From DRPG01 sp964655065 (lineage in GTDB: Bacteria; Myxococcota_A; UBA796; GCA-2862545), in contig CAZZLC010000013.1 of the NCBI GenBank assembly GCA_964655065.1, positions 79,788 through 143,787 of the forward strand: a stretch of 64,000 nt of DNA. Direction: 5' to 3'. Made by a program: the position numbers and the translations under genes. Below are positions 8,204 to 20,434 of this stretch, in pieces. The notes below the pieces were generated by a model. That model saw nothing but the letters and a program-made list of their open reading frames with translations. It was not told the origin of the DNA and made no database searches. Within the stretch, counting starts at the first letter, position 1; each line of letters starts with the position of its first letter.

Positions 8204-9433
8204 ATGCGAACGCTGACGTTCAATCGTGTCATCCAGGAAGACACGCTCGGCACGGTGTACCACGCCAAGGTCGCGGATGCCGCGGCCGACGGCCGTGCGT
8301 GCGCCGCGAAGGTCATCGACCACGCGACCCCGGACCAAGAACACTTCCGCGCTCGCATGCGCGACGCGGCGAAGTTGCTGCCCATGATCCGCCACCCCCA
8401 GCTCCTCGGCGTGATGGAGCTCGTGCACGTCGAGGGCCACGACGCGGTCCTCATGGACTACGTGCAGGGCGTCGACCTCGGGCGGCTGATGAGCGAAGGA
8501 CCGGTCCCGCCTGGACCTCTGGCTCGGATCGGAGCCGAGGTGGCCTCGGTGCTGCACCACGCCCACCAGGCAACCGACCCCGAATCGGGGCGCGCCCTCG
8601 AGTTCGTACACCGCGACGTCAAGCCCGACAACGTGGTCGTCGGGACCGACGGGCGGATCTACCTGATGGACTTCGGGGTCGCGCGGGCGGCGTTCGAGGC
8701 GCGCGAGAGCGTCACCCAGGGCCTCGTCTTGGGCACACTGTTCTACTTTGCCCCCGAGATCCTGTCCGGCAGGCCCACGACCCCTGCCGCCGACATCTAC
8801 GGGCTCGGTGTGACGCTGTGGGAAGCGGCCATGGGGCGCCGCTGGGGCCAACCGCAGGTCCACCCGCAGCGCTTCGCCGAGCAGGTCCAGGACAACCTCG
8901 ACGCCCTGAAGCAGGGGTATCGGCCGCTGCGGGACCCGCTGCTCGGGATGCTGCAGTGGGACCCCAAGGAGCGCTCCTCGGCGGGCGTCCTGGCCGAGCA
9001 GATGAGCACCATCGCAGACCGCCTCGGCGGCCCCAGCGTCGCGGAGTGGGCCGAGCAGGCGGTCGCGCCCTTGGTGGCCATGGCCCAGCTCCGGCGCCGC
9101 GGCGACCCTCGAGTGGGCCGCACCGTACCGATCGTGGCGTCCATCGCGGCCCCCGTCGGCAGCGCGACCCCCGTGCCGGTCGACGAACCCTCCGAGCTGC
9201 TTCCGCGAGGCACCGTCCTCGCCTCGACGCGGGGCGCGCCCCCTCGCCCCCCGGCCCGGTCGCTGTCGTCGAGCGTCCCCACCGCCGCGATCCCATCCGA
9301 CGACGAGGTGGGCCGAGCCACGGTCCAGCGGCCGTCCATCCGGATGACGGTCGCACTCGCCATGGGGCTGCTCGCCACCGGCTGTACCGTGCTCTCGCTC
9401 GTCGCGGCGGTGGTGGCCTTCGTCAACCGGTGA
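8204..9433 (+). CDS. Membrane-anchored Ser/Thr protein kinase
   Basis: A 409-residue Hanks-type kinase. ATG 8204 (GGAG just upstream) starts the domain. Visible motifs are Lys36 in CAAKVID, HRDVKPDN at 136-143, DFG at 156-158 and FAPEI around 183. The glycine-rich loop is degenerate (IQEDTLGTVYHAK instead of GxGxxG), but the catalytic residues are intact, so activity is likely. A Pro/Ser/Thr-rich linker (about 310-380) leads to one C-terminal transmembrane helix at about 383-405 with almost nothing beyond it, so the kinase faces the cytoplasm. Substrates are unknown. Its stop directly abuts the stop of convergent yqgE. Confidence 0.9.
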   Translation: MRTLTFNRVIQEDTLGTVYHAKVADAAADGRACAAKVIDHATPDQEHFRARMRDAAKLLPMIRHPQLLGVMELVHVEGHDAVLMDYVQGVDLGRLMSEGPVPPGPLARIGAEVASVLHHAHQATDPESGRALEFVHRDVKPDNVVVGTDGRIYLMDFGVARAAFEARESVTQGLVLGTLFYFAPEILSGRPTTPAADIYGLGVTLWEAAMGRRWGQPQVHPQRFAEQVQDNLDALKQGYRPLRDPLLGMLQWDPKERSSAGVLAEQMSTIADRLGGPSVAEWAEQAVAPLVAMAQLRRRGDPRVGRTVPIVASIAAPVGSATPVPVDEPSELLPRGTVLASTRGAPPRPPARSLSSSVPTAAIPSDDEVGRATVQRPSIRMTVALAMGLLATGCTVLSLVAAVVAFVNR

Positions 9434-9976
9434 TCACTCGTCGATCGGCTGCATCCAGACCGTGGACGGCGTGAGGCCCAGCGTCGCGAGGGCTCGAGCG
9501 TAGCGCTCCTCGGGGGGCGTCGAGAACAACAGGGCAGGGTCCGGGTCGGTGAACAGCCAGCTGCCCTCCTCCACCTCGCGGTCGAGCTGCCCTGCCCCCC
9601 AGCCCGCGTAGCCGAGGCACAGCATCATGGGAGCTCCAGCCCGAACCACCTGCACGAGACCGTCCTGGGTGCGCGTGACCGCGAGGCCCTGGGGCAGCTG
9701 CCAGCCATCGTCGCCCACCGTGGTGAGGTCGGTCGTGACCACCGTGCCCATCGACGTCTCCACCGGTCCCCCCCACGCCACCGGCGTGTCCCGGTAGGCC
9801 GAGAGGTCTTCGTCGAGCTCGAGCACGTCAGGCAGGAACTGATCGAGGGCGCGATTCACGACGACCCCGATGGCTCCGTCCGCGTCGTGGTGCCACAGCA
9901 GCAGCAGCGTACGCTCGAAGAACGGGTTTCGCATCTGCGGCGAGGCGATCAACATCGACGGGGACAGCGAAGTCAT
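9434..9976 (-). CDS. yqgE: YqgE/AlgH family protein
   Basis: A 180-residue protein matching the YqgE/AlgH (DUF179) family from end to end: SPQMRNPFFERTLLLLW at the start, GAIGVVVNR, WGGPV, and GYAGWGAGQLDREVEEGSWL in the middle. The length is the usual one. The fold is known, but the biochemical role of the family is not settled. It lies 31 nt downstream of clpX on the same strand and may share its transcript. Its stop touches the kinase stop from the other strand. Confidence 0.92.
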   Translation of the reverse strand: MTSLSPSMLIASPQMRNPFFERTLLLLWHHDADGAIGVVVNRALDQFLPDVLELDEDLSAYRDTPVAWGGPVETSMGTVVTTDLTTVGDDGWQLPQGLAVTRTQDGLVQVVRAGAPMMLCLGYAGWGAGQLDREVEEGSWLFTDPDPALLFSTPPEERYARALATLGLTPSTVWMQPIDE

Positions 9977-10007
9977 GCGTTTGTCAGCCGGGGGCTCGCA
10001 GCGCCGG

Positions 10008-11282
10008 TCAGGAGCCGGCGCCGAACTCCTGCATGGTCTGGTAGACCGGCTCCCCGGTACCGTCGACCACGTCGTCGCCGACCAGCACCTCGGAGAGGTT
10101 CTCGATGCTCGGCACGTCGTACATGACGCCGAGCATCACCTGCTCGAGTATGGCTCGCAGGCCGCGGGCCCCCGACTTGCGCTCGCTGGCCTTCTCGGCG
10201 ATGCGCCGAATCGCCGCGTCCGTGAAGCGAAGCTTCACCTTCTCGAACTTCAGCAGCTTCTGGTACTGCTTCACCAGCGCGTTCTTCGGCTCGGTGAGCA
10301 CGTGGATCAGGTCGTCGACGGCGAGCGGGTCCATCACGGCCACGACCGGCAGCCGACCGATGAACTCGGGAATCAGCCCGAACTTGTCGAGGTCCTCCGT
10401 GTTCACGGTCTGCAGGAGGTTGCGGCGCTCCTCGATCGCGTCCGGGTCCGTGCGACCCTCGACCTGCGCCTCTCGGTCGAAGCCCACCGAGCGCCGCCCC
10501 ACGCGCTGCTCGATGATGCGCTCGAGCCCCTCGAAGCTTCCCCCGACGATGAACAGGATGTCGCGGGTGTCGATCTGGACGTGCTCCTGATTGGGGAGCC
10601 GCTTGTTGCCGCGCACCTGGATGTTCGCGACCGTACCCTCGAGCAGCTTCAGGAGGGCCTGTTGCACCCCCTCACCCGACACGTCTCGGCTCACCGAGGA
10701 GGTGAAGCTCTTCTTGGACAGCTTGTCGATCTCGTCGATGTAGACGATGCCGCGCTGTGTGCGCTCGAGGTTGTTGTTCGACGCCTGGTAGAGGTTCAGA
10801 ACGATGTTCTCGACGTCCTCCCCGACGTAGCCCGCCTCGGTGAGCGTCGTGGCGTCGGCGATCACGAACGGCACGTCGAGGAAACGGGCCAGCGTGCGGG
10901 CGAGGAGCGTCTTGCCCGTGCCGGTGGGCCCGATGAGCAACACGTTCGACTTCTGAACCTCGACGTCGGACTCACCGGGCTTCGCGTTGGCCTCGAGGCG
11001 CTTGTAGTGGTTGTAGACCGCGACCGCGATCTTGCGCTTGGCCTGGTCTTGACCGACCACGTATTGGTCGAGGTAGGTCTTGATCTTGGCTGGTGACGGA
11101 ACGCCGTTGTTGCCCCAGCTCACTGGCTTCTGCTGCGTGTTCTCGCGAATGATGTCGAGGCACAGCCGGATGCACTCGCTGCAGATGTACACGTTGGGCC
11201 CGGCGATGATCTTGTCGACCTCGCGCTGCGACTTGTGGCAGAAGGAGCAGCTCAAGCCACTTGGATTGCTGTACTTTCCCAT
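10008..11282 (-). CDS. clpX: ClpX, ATP-dependent unfoldase of the ClpXP protease
   Basis: A 424-residue AAA+ unfoldase that recognises and unfolds substrates for ClpP. The N-terminal zinc-binding domain has Cys12, Cys15, Cys34 and Cys37. The AAA+ core shows GPTGTGKT at 118-125, a Walker B IYIDEID, the conserved RGNKRLP region and a sensor-2 segment. Length and order match ClpX throughout. clpP and tig, often next to clpX, are not adjacent here. A sigma70-like promoter lies directly upstream, so the gene is probably expressed separately from the large fusion gene before it. Confidence 0.97.
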   Translation of the reverse strand: MGKYSNPSGLSCSFCHKSQREVDKIIAGPNVYICSECIRLCLDIIRENTQQKPVSWGNNGVPSPAKIKTYLDQYVVGQDQAKRKIAVAVYNHYKRLEANAKPGESDVEVQKSNVLLIGPTGTGKTLLARTLARFLDVPFVIADATTLTEAGYVGEDVENIVLNLYQASNNNLERTQRGIVYIDEIDKLSKKSFTSSVSRDVSGEGVQQALLKLLEGTVANIQVRGNKRLPNQEHVQIDTRDILFIVGGSFEGLERIIEQRVGRRSVGFDREAQVEGRTDPDAIEERRNLLQTVNTEDLDKFGLIPEFIGRLPVVAVMDPLAVDDLIHVLTEPKNALVKQYQKLLKFEKVKLRFTDAAIRRIAEKASERKSGARGLRAILEQVMLGVMYDVPSIENLSEVLVGDDVVDGTGEPVYQTMQEFGAGS

Positions 11283-11308
11283 GCTGGCTTCTTTGCCCTC
11301 TCTACGGC

Positions 11309-11337
11309 ACTATAGGCTCGTGTCGTCGGGGGGTCAA
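11309..11337 (-). promoter_or_regulatory. Sigma70-like promoter of clpX
   Basis: Read on the minus strand, TTGACC (11337-11332) and TATAGT (11314-11309) are separated by exactly 17 nt and lie about 27 nt before the clpX ATG. The hexamers match the vegetative consensus at 5 of 6 (TTGACA) and 5 of 6 (TATAAT) positions. An 8-bp inverted repeat brackets the -35 element and could be an operator. Confidence 0.6.
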
Positions 11338-11349
11338 CGAACCGACGAC
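11322..11349. promoter_or_regulatory. Inverted repeat bracketing the clpX -35 element
   Basis: GTCGTCGG (11322-11329) and CCGACGAC (11342-11349) form perfect 8-bp arms around a 12-nt centre that contains the -35 hexamer of the predicted clpX promoter. The position is that of a classical repressor operator. No matching regulator is known from this window. Confidence 0.4.
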
Positions 11350-11436
11350 CCGTCGCGAACCCGACACCTGCCCTGTCGACGCACGTTTCGAGGCCCGTGG
11401 TGAGGCCGTAACGTCGTGTCGCAATGCCCGGGTAGG

Positions 11437-14400
11437 TCAGCTGGGCGTATTCGCCGTGAGGTCGTGCAGTCGCTCCGAGATCAGGTCGACCATCGGCTGC
11501 AGGTCGTTGGCCTCGGCGTCCTGGAGCGCCCGCTCGAGCTGGCTCCGGCCCTCCCGGACGTGGTTGTTCTCGAGCAGCCATCGACCGGCGAGCCACTCCC
11601 CTGCGGTCATCACCTCGGCATCTCCGAGCGATCGGGCGCGGTCGACGGCCTCGAGGATGGGTTCCACCCCGTGCTCGCCGGCCTGCGCCCCCAGATAGGC
11701 GAGGAAGATCTCGTTGAGCACGATGCCACGATCCCACCCGATCTGCCGAGCGAGCTCCCGGCTGCGATCGAACGAGACCCTCGCCCGGGTGTAGTCCTGC
11801 TTCTGGAAGTGGACGTCGCCGATGTTGTGGTGGTTGACGACCACGCCACGGGTGTACCCGACGCCCTCGCGGACGTGCAGGGCAGCCCGATAGTACTGCA
11901 GCGCTTCGTCGAGCTCGCCAGCCCAGGAGTGAACGAGGCCCAGGTTGTTGAGGACCCGTCCCTCGAGAATCCGATCGCCAGCCTGGCGCGAGGTGGCGAG
12001 CGCGGCCTGCAGCCACTCCCGACCGCGCTCGTAGTCCCCGTGGTGGATGTGGCGGTTGGCGAGGCCCACCTGACAGCGCGCCATGCTGGCCGGGTCGTCC
12101 TGCGACAGCGCCAGCGCCTCGGACCAGAGGGCGTCGGCCTCCTCGTGTTGCCCCTGCTCGAAGGCGAGTACCGCCGTGAGCTCGGCGGCCTCCCGGGCCA
12201 CCTCGGGGTCGTCCTCGATGCGCAGGGTCGCCCGGGCCTGCGAGAGGTGGGCGGAGGCGAGGAGCCAGCGCGACTGCGCGATGTAGCTCCGGGCGAGCGC
12301 CAGGTGGGCCCGGCCTTCGACCCAGGGCATCCCTGCCTCGCTCGAGATGTCGAGCGCGAGCCGGAGCCGCTGCATGCCCGAGCTGGACTCCCCGAGCAAC
12401 AGCAGGACCTGACCGAGGTGCAGGTCGAGCATCGCCTCGCCCTGGTTCCGCGCGTCCCAGTCGTCGGGGTTCCGCTCGGCTCGGGCGAGGTGCTCGAGGC
12501 CGCTCTGGAATACCCGCCGCGCCCGCTCGAGGAACTGCTTCCGCTCGAGCTCCTCGCCAGCCCGATAGGCGTAGCGGGCCGCGTCGAGAGGCCGGCCTCC
12601 TTCCGCACAGTGATTGACCAGCGCCTCGTAGTGGGGCTCCAGCCGCCCCTCGTAGACCTTCTCGAGCGCGGCGGCCACCAGCCGGTGGTAGTCGCGCCGC
12701 TGCACCCCGAGCGTGCCCCGGAGCGCGGCCTCGTGGACGAGCTGGGACGAGAACGCCCACTCCTCGGCCGACTCCCGTACCACCAAGCCGTGCGCGAGCA
12801 GGTCGAAGATGAGGGGAGAGGGATCGAGCCCCGCGGCCTCCTCGAGCACCGGAAGCTGGAACTCCCGACCCACCACCGCAGCGAGGCGCAGCAGCCCGCG
12901 GGCCGCCGGCTCGAGCTCGTCGATGCGCGTGGTGACCAGGGCCTGCAGCGAGTGGGGAAGCTCGTGCTCCGCAATCGGGTCGGCGAGTCTCGCCACCCCG
13001 TCGTCGACGACGATGCGCGAGGAGGAGACCAGGAACTTGAGCATCTCCTCGATGTAGAGCGGGTTTCCTTCACAGGTGCCGTAGAGCAGCTGGAGGATCC
13101 CGTCCTCCACGCGGCCCACGCCGAGCAGCGCCTCGACGAAGCGCACCTGTTGTTCCGCCGAGAGCGCATCGAACGAGGCCATTCGGCACAGACCGAGGAG
13201 ATCCTCGGGCTTGGTCCGGGTAGCGACGAAGACGAGGACCGGAACGTCCTGCACGCCCCGCAGAAGCTGGGCGAGGTCCCGCAGCCCCCCGCGATAGAGG
13301 TGCTGGGCTTCGTCGAAGGCCACGATCACGGGCTGCTCGTTCGCGAGCCCCCGGAGGACCGCGGTGAGCGACTCCCAGGCGAGGCCCCGGTCGAGGGTGC
13401 GGCGCCCCTGCGCTCCGAGCAGCTGGCGTACCGCCTCGAGATGCCGTTGACCGACGCCCCACTGGGCGAGTGTCTCCACCGCGGCGACCCGCGCCTCCGC
13501 CGAGGCCTCGGGATCGAGCCCCAGCACACTCTCGAGCAAGTCACGGAGCGGCTCGAGCGGCCGATCCCGGTTGGCCGAGCACCGCGTGGCGAGAAACCGG
13601 GTCCGCCGCCGGTCCGCGAGATCTCGAATCTCACGCAAGAATCGAGACTTTCCCGACCCAACCCCCCCGACGAGCGCCACGGTCGCGCTCTGGGCAGAGC
13701 CGAGGGCGACCAGCGCCTCGCGCAGGGTCTCGAGCTCGTTCCCGCGGCGGATCCAGGTGCCGCCGTGGCTGCCCCGGAGGCCGGCCGCCCGCGCCTCGAC
13801 CACGTACGAAGGGAGGTCGTCGCGTTCCCCTCGGGACGGCACGTCGGGTCCCCGGCGGAGCCGGTACTCCCCCTTCACCTGCGCGAGAATCCTCTCGCTG
13901 ACCAGCACCTGCCCGTGGTCGGCCACGTTGGACAGCCGCCGGGCGAGGCGCGTGGTGTCGCCCCGGGCGACGTAGCGGAGCCGGCGCGGGCCCTGGTGAG
14001 TGGTCACCTCGCCGGTGTGCACCCCGATGGCCAGCTCCAGGACCATCCCCTTGCGACGCAGGGATCGCACCTCGCGCTGGAGGTTCAGTGCGCACGCGAG
14101 CGCGTGGGAGACCTGATCGAAGCGCGATCGCGGCACGCCGAACATGAGCGTGATCTGGTCGTCGATGAACCGCTGGACATAGCCATGGTGCAGGTCGGCG
14201 ACGCGACGAATCCAGCGGAGCAGCTGGTACCGACGCTTCACCATCGTCTCTGGCGACACCTGGGTGGACAGCTCGGTGAGGCCGTCGACATCGATCATCA
14301 GGACCACGACACTGCGGCGTTCCCCGATCGGAACGGTGAGCCGCCCGGGCAGGGTCACCCCCGACGTCTGGGAGTGGTCGATGTCGGGCAGCTCGGTCCT

Positions 14401-15408
14401 CAGCACGGGATCCAGCCGGTCGACATCGGCGATGAGCTGTTCGAGCTGGAAGCCATCGGCCTTGCCGGCCTCGTCGGGGAACGACCTCTGAACCAGTGCC
14501 GCGACGGCATCGCGCCCGACCTTCGTGCGGCGATCGAAGAGCCAAGCGCGTAGGTCCTCCTCGAGCTGCTCGGCGTTGGGGTACCGGTCGTCGGGGAGGA
14601 GAGCCAGCGTGCGGGAGAGGATTCCCCACAGATCGTCGTCGATCTCGACGCCGCGCTCGCGAGGGTGCGGGATCTCCGCTCGACGCACCCGGTCGAGCTT
14701 GACCTCGGGGTCGGCGTCGTGGAACAGCCGCTGCCCGACGAGCATCTCCCACAACACGATGCCGGCCGAGAACAAGTCGGAGCGATGGTCGATCGCGTCG
14801 CCGCGGGCCTGCTCGGGGCTCATATAGGCGTACTTGCCGCCTCCGGGACCGGGCTTCGCGTCTTCCTGGCCCTCCCCGGCGGCGGTGTTCACCAGTCGCG
14901 CGATGCCGAAGTCGACGAGCTTGACCTCTCCAGCAAAGGTGACGAGCACATTGTGGGGCGACACGTCGCGGTGGACGAGGCCCAGGGGCGTACCATCGTC
15001 GGTGGTCCGGGCATGAGCATAGGCGAGGCCACGGCAGACTTCGGCCAGGATCGTCACCGCGACCGGCGGCGCGACGTGCTCGGCCATGGCGCGAAGTCGA
15101 CGCAGAATTCGAGTCAGGTCGCGACCGTGCAGGTGCTCCATCGCCATGTAGTGGGCGGAGCCGACCCGTCCGAGCTCGTAGACCTGCACGATGTTGGGGT
15201 GGTTGAGGTTCACCCCGAGCTTGGCTTCGTTGATGAACATCTGCACGAAGCGGGGATCGTCGGCGAGCTCCGGCCGCAGGCGCTTCACCACGCAGCGCTT
15301 CTCGAACCCGGCGAGGCCGAAGGAGCGCGCGAGGAAGACCTCCGCCATCCCCCCGGTCGCGATCCGATCGAGGAGCTCGAATTTGCCGAACGGTGCCGGC
15401 AGCTGCAT
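11437..15408 (-). CDS. Ser/Thr kinase - class III cyclase - AAA ATPase - TPR fusion protein
   Basis: A 1323-residue multidomain signalling protein. Residues ~8-290 are a Hanks kinase with Lys42, HRDVSPHN at 146-153, DFG at 166-168 and MSPEQ at 196-200. Residues ~365-540 resemble a class III adenylate/guanylate cyclase, with candidate metal-binding Asp373 and Asp416/417. Residues ~555-850 are an AAA/STAND-type ATPase with GGVGSGKS at 581-588 and Walker B FDEAQ at 698-702. The rest (~900-1310) is helical TPR repeats. Related kinase-ATPase-TPR proteins occur in Myxobacteria. No transmembrane segment is seen, so it is probably cytoplasmic. It may couple TPR binding to kinase or cyclase output. 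Confidence 0.9.
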   Translation of the reverse strand: MQLPAPFGKFELLDRIATGGMAEVFLARSFGLAGFEKRCVVKRLRPELADDPRFVQMFINEAKLGVNLNHPNIVQVYELGRVGSAHYMAMEHLHGRDLTRILRRLRAMAEHVAPPVAVTILAEVCRGLAYAHARTTDDGTPLGLVHRDVSPHNVLVTFAGEVKLVDFGIARLVNTAAGEGQEDAKPGPGGGKYAYMSPEQARGDAIDHRSDLFSAGIVLWEMLVGQRLFHDADPEVKLDRVRRAEIPHPRERGVEIDDDLWGILSRTLALLPDDRYPNAEQLEEDLRAWLFDRRTKVGRDAVAALVQRSFPDEAGKADGFQLEQLIADVDRLDPVLRTELPDIDHSQTSGVTLPGRLTVPIGERRSVVVLMIDVDGLTELSTQVSPETMVKRRYQLLRWIRRVADLHHGYVQRFIDDQITLMFGVPRSRFDQVSHALACALNLQREVRSLRRKGMVLELAIGVHTGEVTTHQGPRRLRYVARGDTTRLARRLSNVADHGQVLVSERILAQVKGEYRLRRGPDVPSRGERDDLPSYVVEARAAGLRGSHGGTWIRRGNELETLREALVALGSAQSATVALVGGVGSGKSRFLREIRDLADRRRTRFLATRCSANRDRPLEPLRDLLESVLGLDPEASAEARVAAVETLAQWGVGQRHLEAVRQLLGAQGRRTLDRGLAWESLTAVLRGLANEQPVIVAFDEAQHLYRGGLRDLAQLLRGVQDVPVLVFVATRTKPEDLLGLCRMASFDALSAEQQVRFVEALLGVGRVEDGILQLLYGTCEGNPLYIEEMLKFLVSSSRIVVDDGVARLADPIAEHELPHSLQALVTTRIDELEPAARGLLRLAAVVGREFQLPVLEEAAGLDPSPLIFDLLAHGLVVRESAEEWAFSSQLVHEAALRGTLGVQRRDYHRLVAAALEKVYEGRLEPHYEALVNHCAEGGRPLDAARYAYRAGEELERKQFLERARRVFQSGLEHLARAERNPDDWDARNQGEAMLDLHLGQVLLLLGESSSGMQRLRLALDISSEAGMPWVEGRAHLALARSYIAQSRWLLASAHLSQARATLRIEDDPEVAREAAELTAVLAFEQGQHEEADALWSEALALSQDDPASMARCQVGLANRHIHHGDYERGREWLQAALATSRQAGDRILEGRVLNNLGLVHSWAGELDEALQYYRAALHVREGVGYTRGVVVNHHNIGDVHFQKQDYTRARVSFDRSRELARQIGWDRGIVLNEIFLAYLGAQAGEHGVEPILEAVDRARSLGDAEVMTAGEWLAGRWLLENNHVREGRSQLERALQDAEANDLQPMVDLISERLHDLTANTPS

Positions 15409-16614
15409 ACGTCGTCTCTTCTCGGACTCGACACTGTCGCTCTAACGCTCGAACACCGCCACGGTCGGGATTCTCTGGTCGGGGCACGCACGATCGCGGG
15501 GTCGGACCAATGAATCGCGCCAATGCCGTGCTCCTCGGAATCATCTGGCTGCTGTCCTTGATCGTCGCGGTACGACTGGCTCAGCAGACCGCCCCCCTCC
15601 CCACCGTCGCCCCGCTGATCCGGAGGGTGGCGCCCACCGTGGTGAGTGTGGACGCCAGCGCCCCCGGCGACGACGAACACCGCACCGGCAGCGGCTTCGC
15701 GATCGGGCCCGAGGAGGTGGTGACCGCGCGTCACATCGTCAGCGACGCCGAAATGGTCACCGTGAGGGCGGCAGACGGACGCCAGTGGCCGGCCGTGGTC
15801 CGCGGGTCGGACGCGCGCACCGATCTCGCGTTGCTCGGCGTACCCGGAGCAGATCTGCCGACCGCCCGCCTCGGTCGGGGCACGCAGGTATCCGTGGGCG
15901 ACTGGGTGATCGGGGTCGGCAACGCACTCGGGCTCGGCGCGACGCCGGTGGTGGGGCTGGTCGCGCAGCAGGGCTCCCGACTCTCCGCCGAGAGTGCCGG
16001 CCCGCGAGCCGAGTTCTGGCAGCTCTCCCTCGCCCTCAACCCCGGCCACAGCGGCGGACCCGTCTTCGACCGCCGCGGCCGGGTCGTGGCCGTGCTGGCG
16101 GGAACGCTGACCCACGGACAGTCGCTGGGCTTCGCCGTGCCCATCGAGGCGTTTCGGCAGGTCGCCGACCGATTGCGGTCCGGCGAGCACATCAGCCGCG
16201 CCTATCTCGGGGTGAGGGTCGAGCTCGCGCCGCGAGGGGTGGTCGTGACGTCCGTGGTGCCGAGCAGTCCCGCAGACCTTGCCGCGCTGCGGCCCGGGGA
16301 CGTGCTCCTTCGCCTCGACGACACCCCGCTCGCCACCCCCGATGAGCTGCAGCGCGTGCTGGATCGGCTATCCGGCGGCGTGACGACGGGGATCGTGAGC
16401 CAGCGCGGCGACCGCGAGCGGGAGAGCGTGGTGCGGCTCACCGACTGGGCCCGTCAGCCCGTGGTGGTGGCCGGCATGACGCTACTGCCGGCCCAGGGTG
16501 CCGGGGCCCGGGTGATCGCGCTCCACCCGGGGTCCCGAGCAGCCCGCGCGCGACTGCGCGAGGACGACGTGATCCGAGCCGTCGACGGAGAGCCCATGCA
16601 GGCTCCCGCCATGA

Positions 16615-19014
<2,400 letters not shown>

Positions 19015-19127
19015 GCTCGTTTCTCCCAGGAGTCTCTCTCTTCGGTGCGCTCGTTCGGCAGCGCAACTCGCCGGGGACCCCACGCGGCGGCGGGGCAGGT
19101 CCGGCTGCAACGACCGAGCCTCTTGCC

Positions 19128-20324
19128 TTATCCCGCCTCGACCGCCTTGCGCTCGTGTTCGGCGACGAGTCCTGCCACGGCCTTGGTGGGAAGGGGCTGA
19201 AGCTGCGACAGGTACTGGTAGTCGCGCACGTAGCGCTCCCACCCCCTCAAGTGTCCCTTGCGCTCCTCACCTTCCCGGAAGCGGAAGAACCCCATGTAGT
19301 TCTCGCGCCACCACTGCCAGAAGTCCTTCTCGTAGACCACGCCATCGAGCAACGGCTCGTACAGCTCCTGACCGACCGGCCGAGAGGTGAGCCAGTCGCG
19401 ACACGTCCAGCGGCCCTCGTGAAAGCGCGTCACGTAGCTCGAAGCGAACGTCCACGACCCGGTGTTCACGTAGCGCTTCCCCGCGTGCTCGCCGGTGAGC
19501 TCCACGATGCCGGGCAGGTGGGAGTGGCCGCAGACCAGCGTCTTCCAGGGGCCCTCGCGCAGCGCGCGCAGCGCGGGCTGGAAGATCGCCATGGGATCGC
19601 CCATGTTGGAACGGGCCCAGAAGTTCAGAAACTCGTTCAGCGCCTCGGCCGAACGTGGGAAGCCCAGCGCCGCCGCCCCCGAGACGTACAGGTTCGCGAG
19701 GACCGCGACCTTGTGCGCCATCCAGAACACGAAGCGGTTCGACCTCGTGTAGAACTCGCCGAGCGGGATTCGGATCCAGGTGCCGAGCCATCGCTCCACG
19801 AGGTGGTGGAGGTTCGTGGGCCAGCCGTGGCCGTAGTCGATGGCCTCTTTGAGGAAGGGGTCGAACTGCCAGCCGTGCACCACCAGGATCTCGTTGTCGC
19901 CGAGTACCAGCTCGTCGCACACCTGGAACTGCAGAATCTCGGCGAACAGCGAGAGCTCGTAGTCGTGGTTCCCGACCACGTAATAGAGCCGACCCGCGCG
20001 CCCGAGCCGGGACAGGGCCGAGAACAGCTCCTGGTGGGCCCGTAGCACCCGGGTCATGGACCACGCCTGGTGAAAGTCGATGGCGTCGCCCGCCACCACC
20101 AGCAGTCCGTCCTCCTCCTCGATGCGATCGACCAGGGCGACGAGGTGGTGGTCCTTGCCAAAGAAGATGTCGGAGGGGGTGGCATCGCCGATGTGGAGGT
20201 CGCTGATCATCCACACCGGCCGATCCAACGGCACGTGAGCGACCACGGGAGGACGCTTGTTCCAGCCCGTGCCAGTGATTCCGGGCCCGTCAGGGGCGGG
20301 ACGAACGTGGGTCGGTCGGCTCAC
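19128..20324 (-). CDS. Calcineurin-like metallophosphoesterase
   Basis: A 398-residue hydrolase. GTG 20324 is preferred (GGGA 6 nt upstream); the frame is open further upstream. The two-metal site is visible: Asp42 and His44 (SDLHIGD), Asp80 (AGDAID), Asn119-His120-Asp121 (GNHD), His150 and a C-terminal CGHSHLPG. The overall pattern resembles LpxH/UDP-diacylglucosamine-hydrolase-like and related phosphoesterases, but the protein is longer than LpxH (about 240 residues). The C-terminal 110 residues are aromatic and may bind membrane or a partner. Substrate unknown. It is divergent from engB. Confidence 0.8.
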   Translation of the reverse strand: MSRPTHVRPAPDGPGITGTGWNKRPPVVAHVPLDRPVWMISDLHIGDATPSDIFFGKDHHLVALVDRIEEEDGLLVVAGDAIDFHQAWSMTRVLRAHQELFSALSRLGRAGRLYYVVGNHDYELSLFAEILQFQVCDELVLGDNEILVVHGWQFDPFLKEAIDYGHGWPTNLHHLVERWLGTWIRIPLGEFYTRSNRFVFWMAHKVAVLANLYVSGAAALGFPRSAEALNEFLNFWARSNMGDPMAIFQPALRALREGPWKTLVCGHSHLPGIVELTGEHAGKRYVNTGSWTFASSYVTRFHEGRWTCRDWLTSRPVGQELYEPLLDGVVYEKDFWQWWRENYMGFFRFREGEERKGHLRGWERYVRDYQYLSQLQPLPTKAVAGLVAEHERKAVEAG

Positions 20325-20434
20325 GTCGGTCCCATATCTTCCGTGCTCGCCCCACGGGTCCCTCGGTTCGCCGCAACCGGGCGGCCGCACTACGACCCAG
20401 GTTGGCGGCACGGGCCGCGAGGAGGTGGCGGGCG

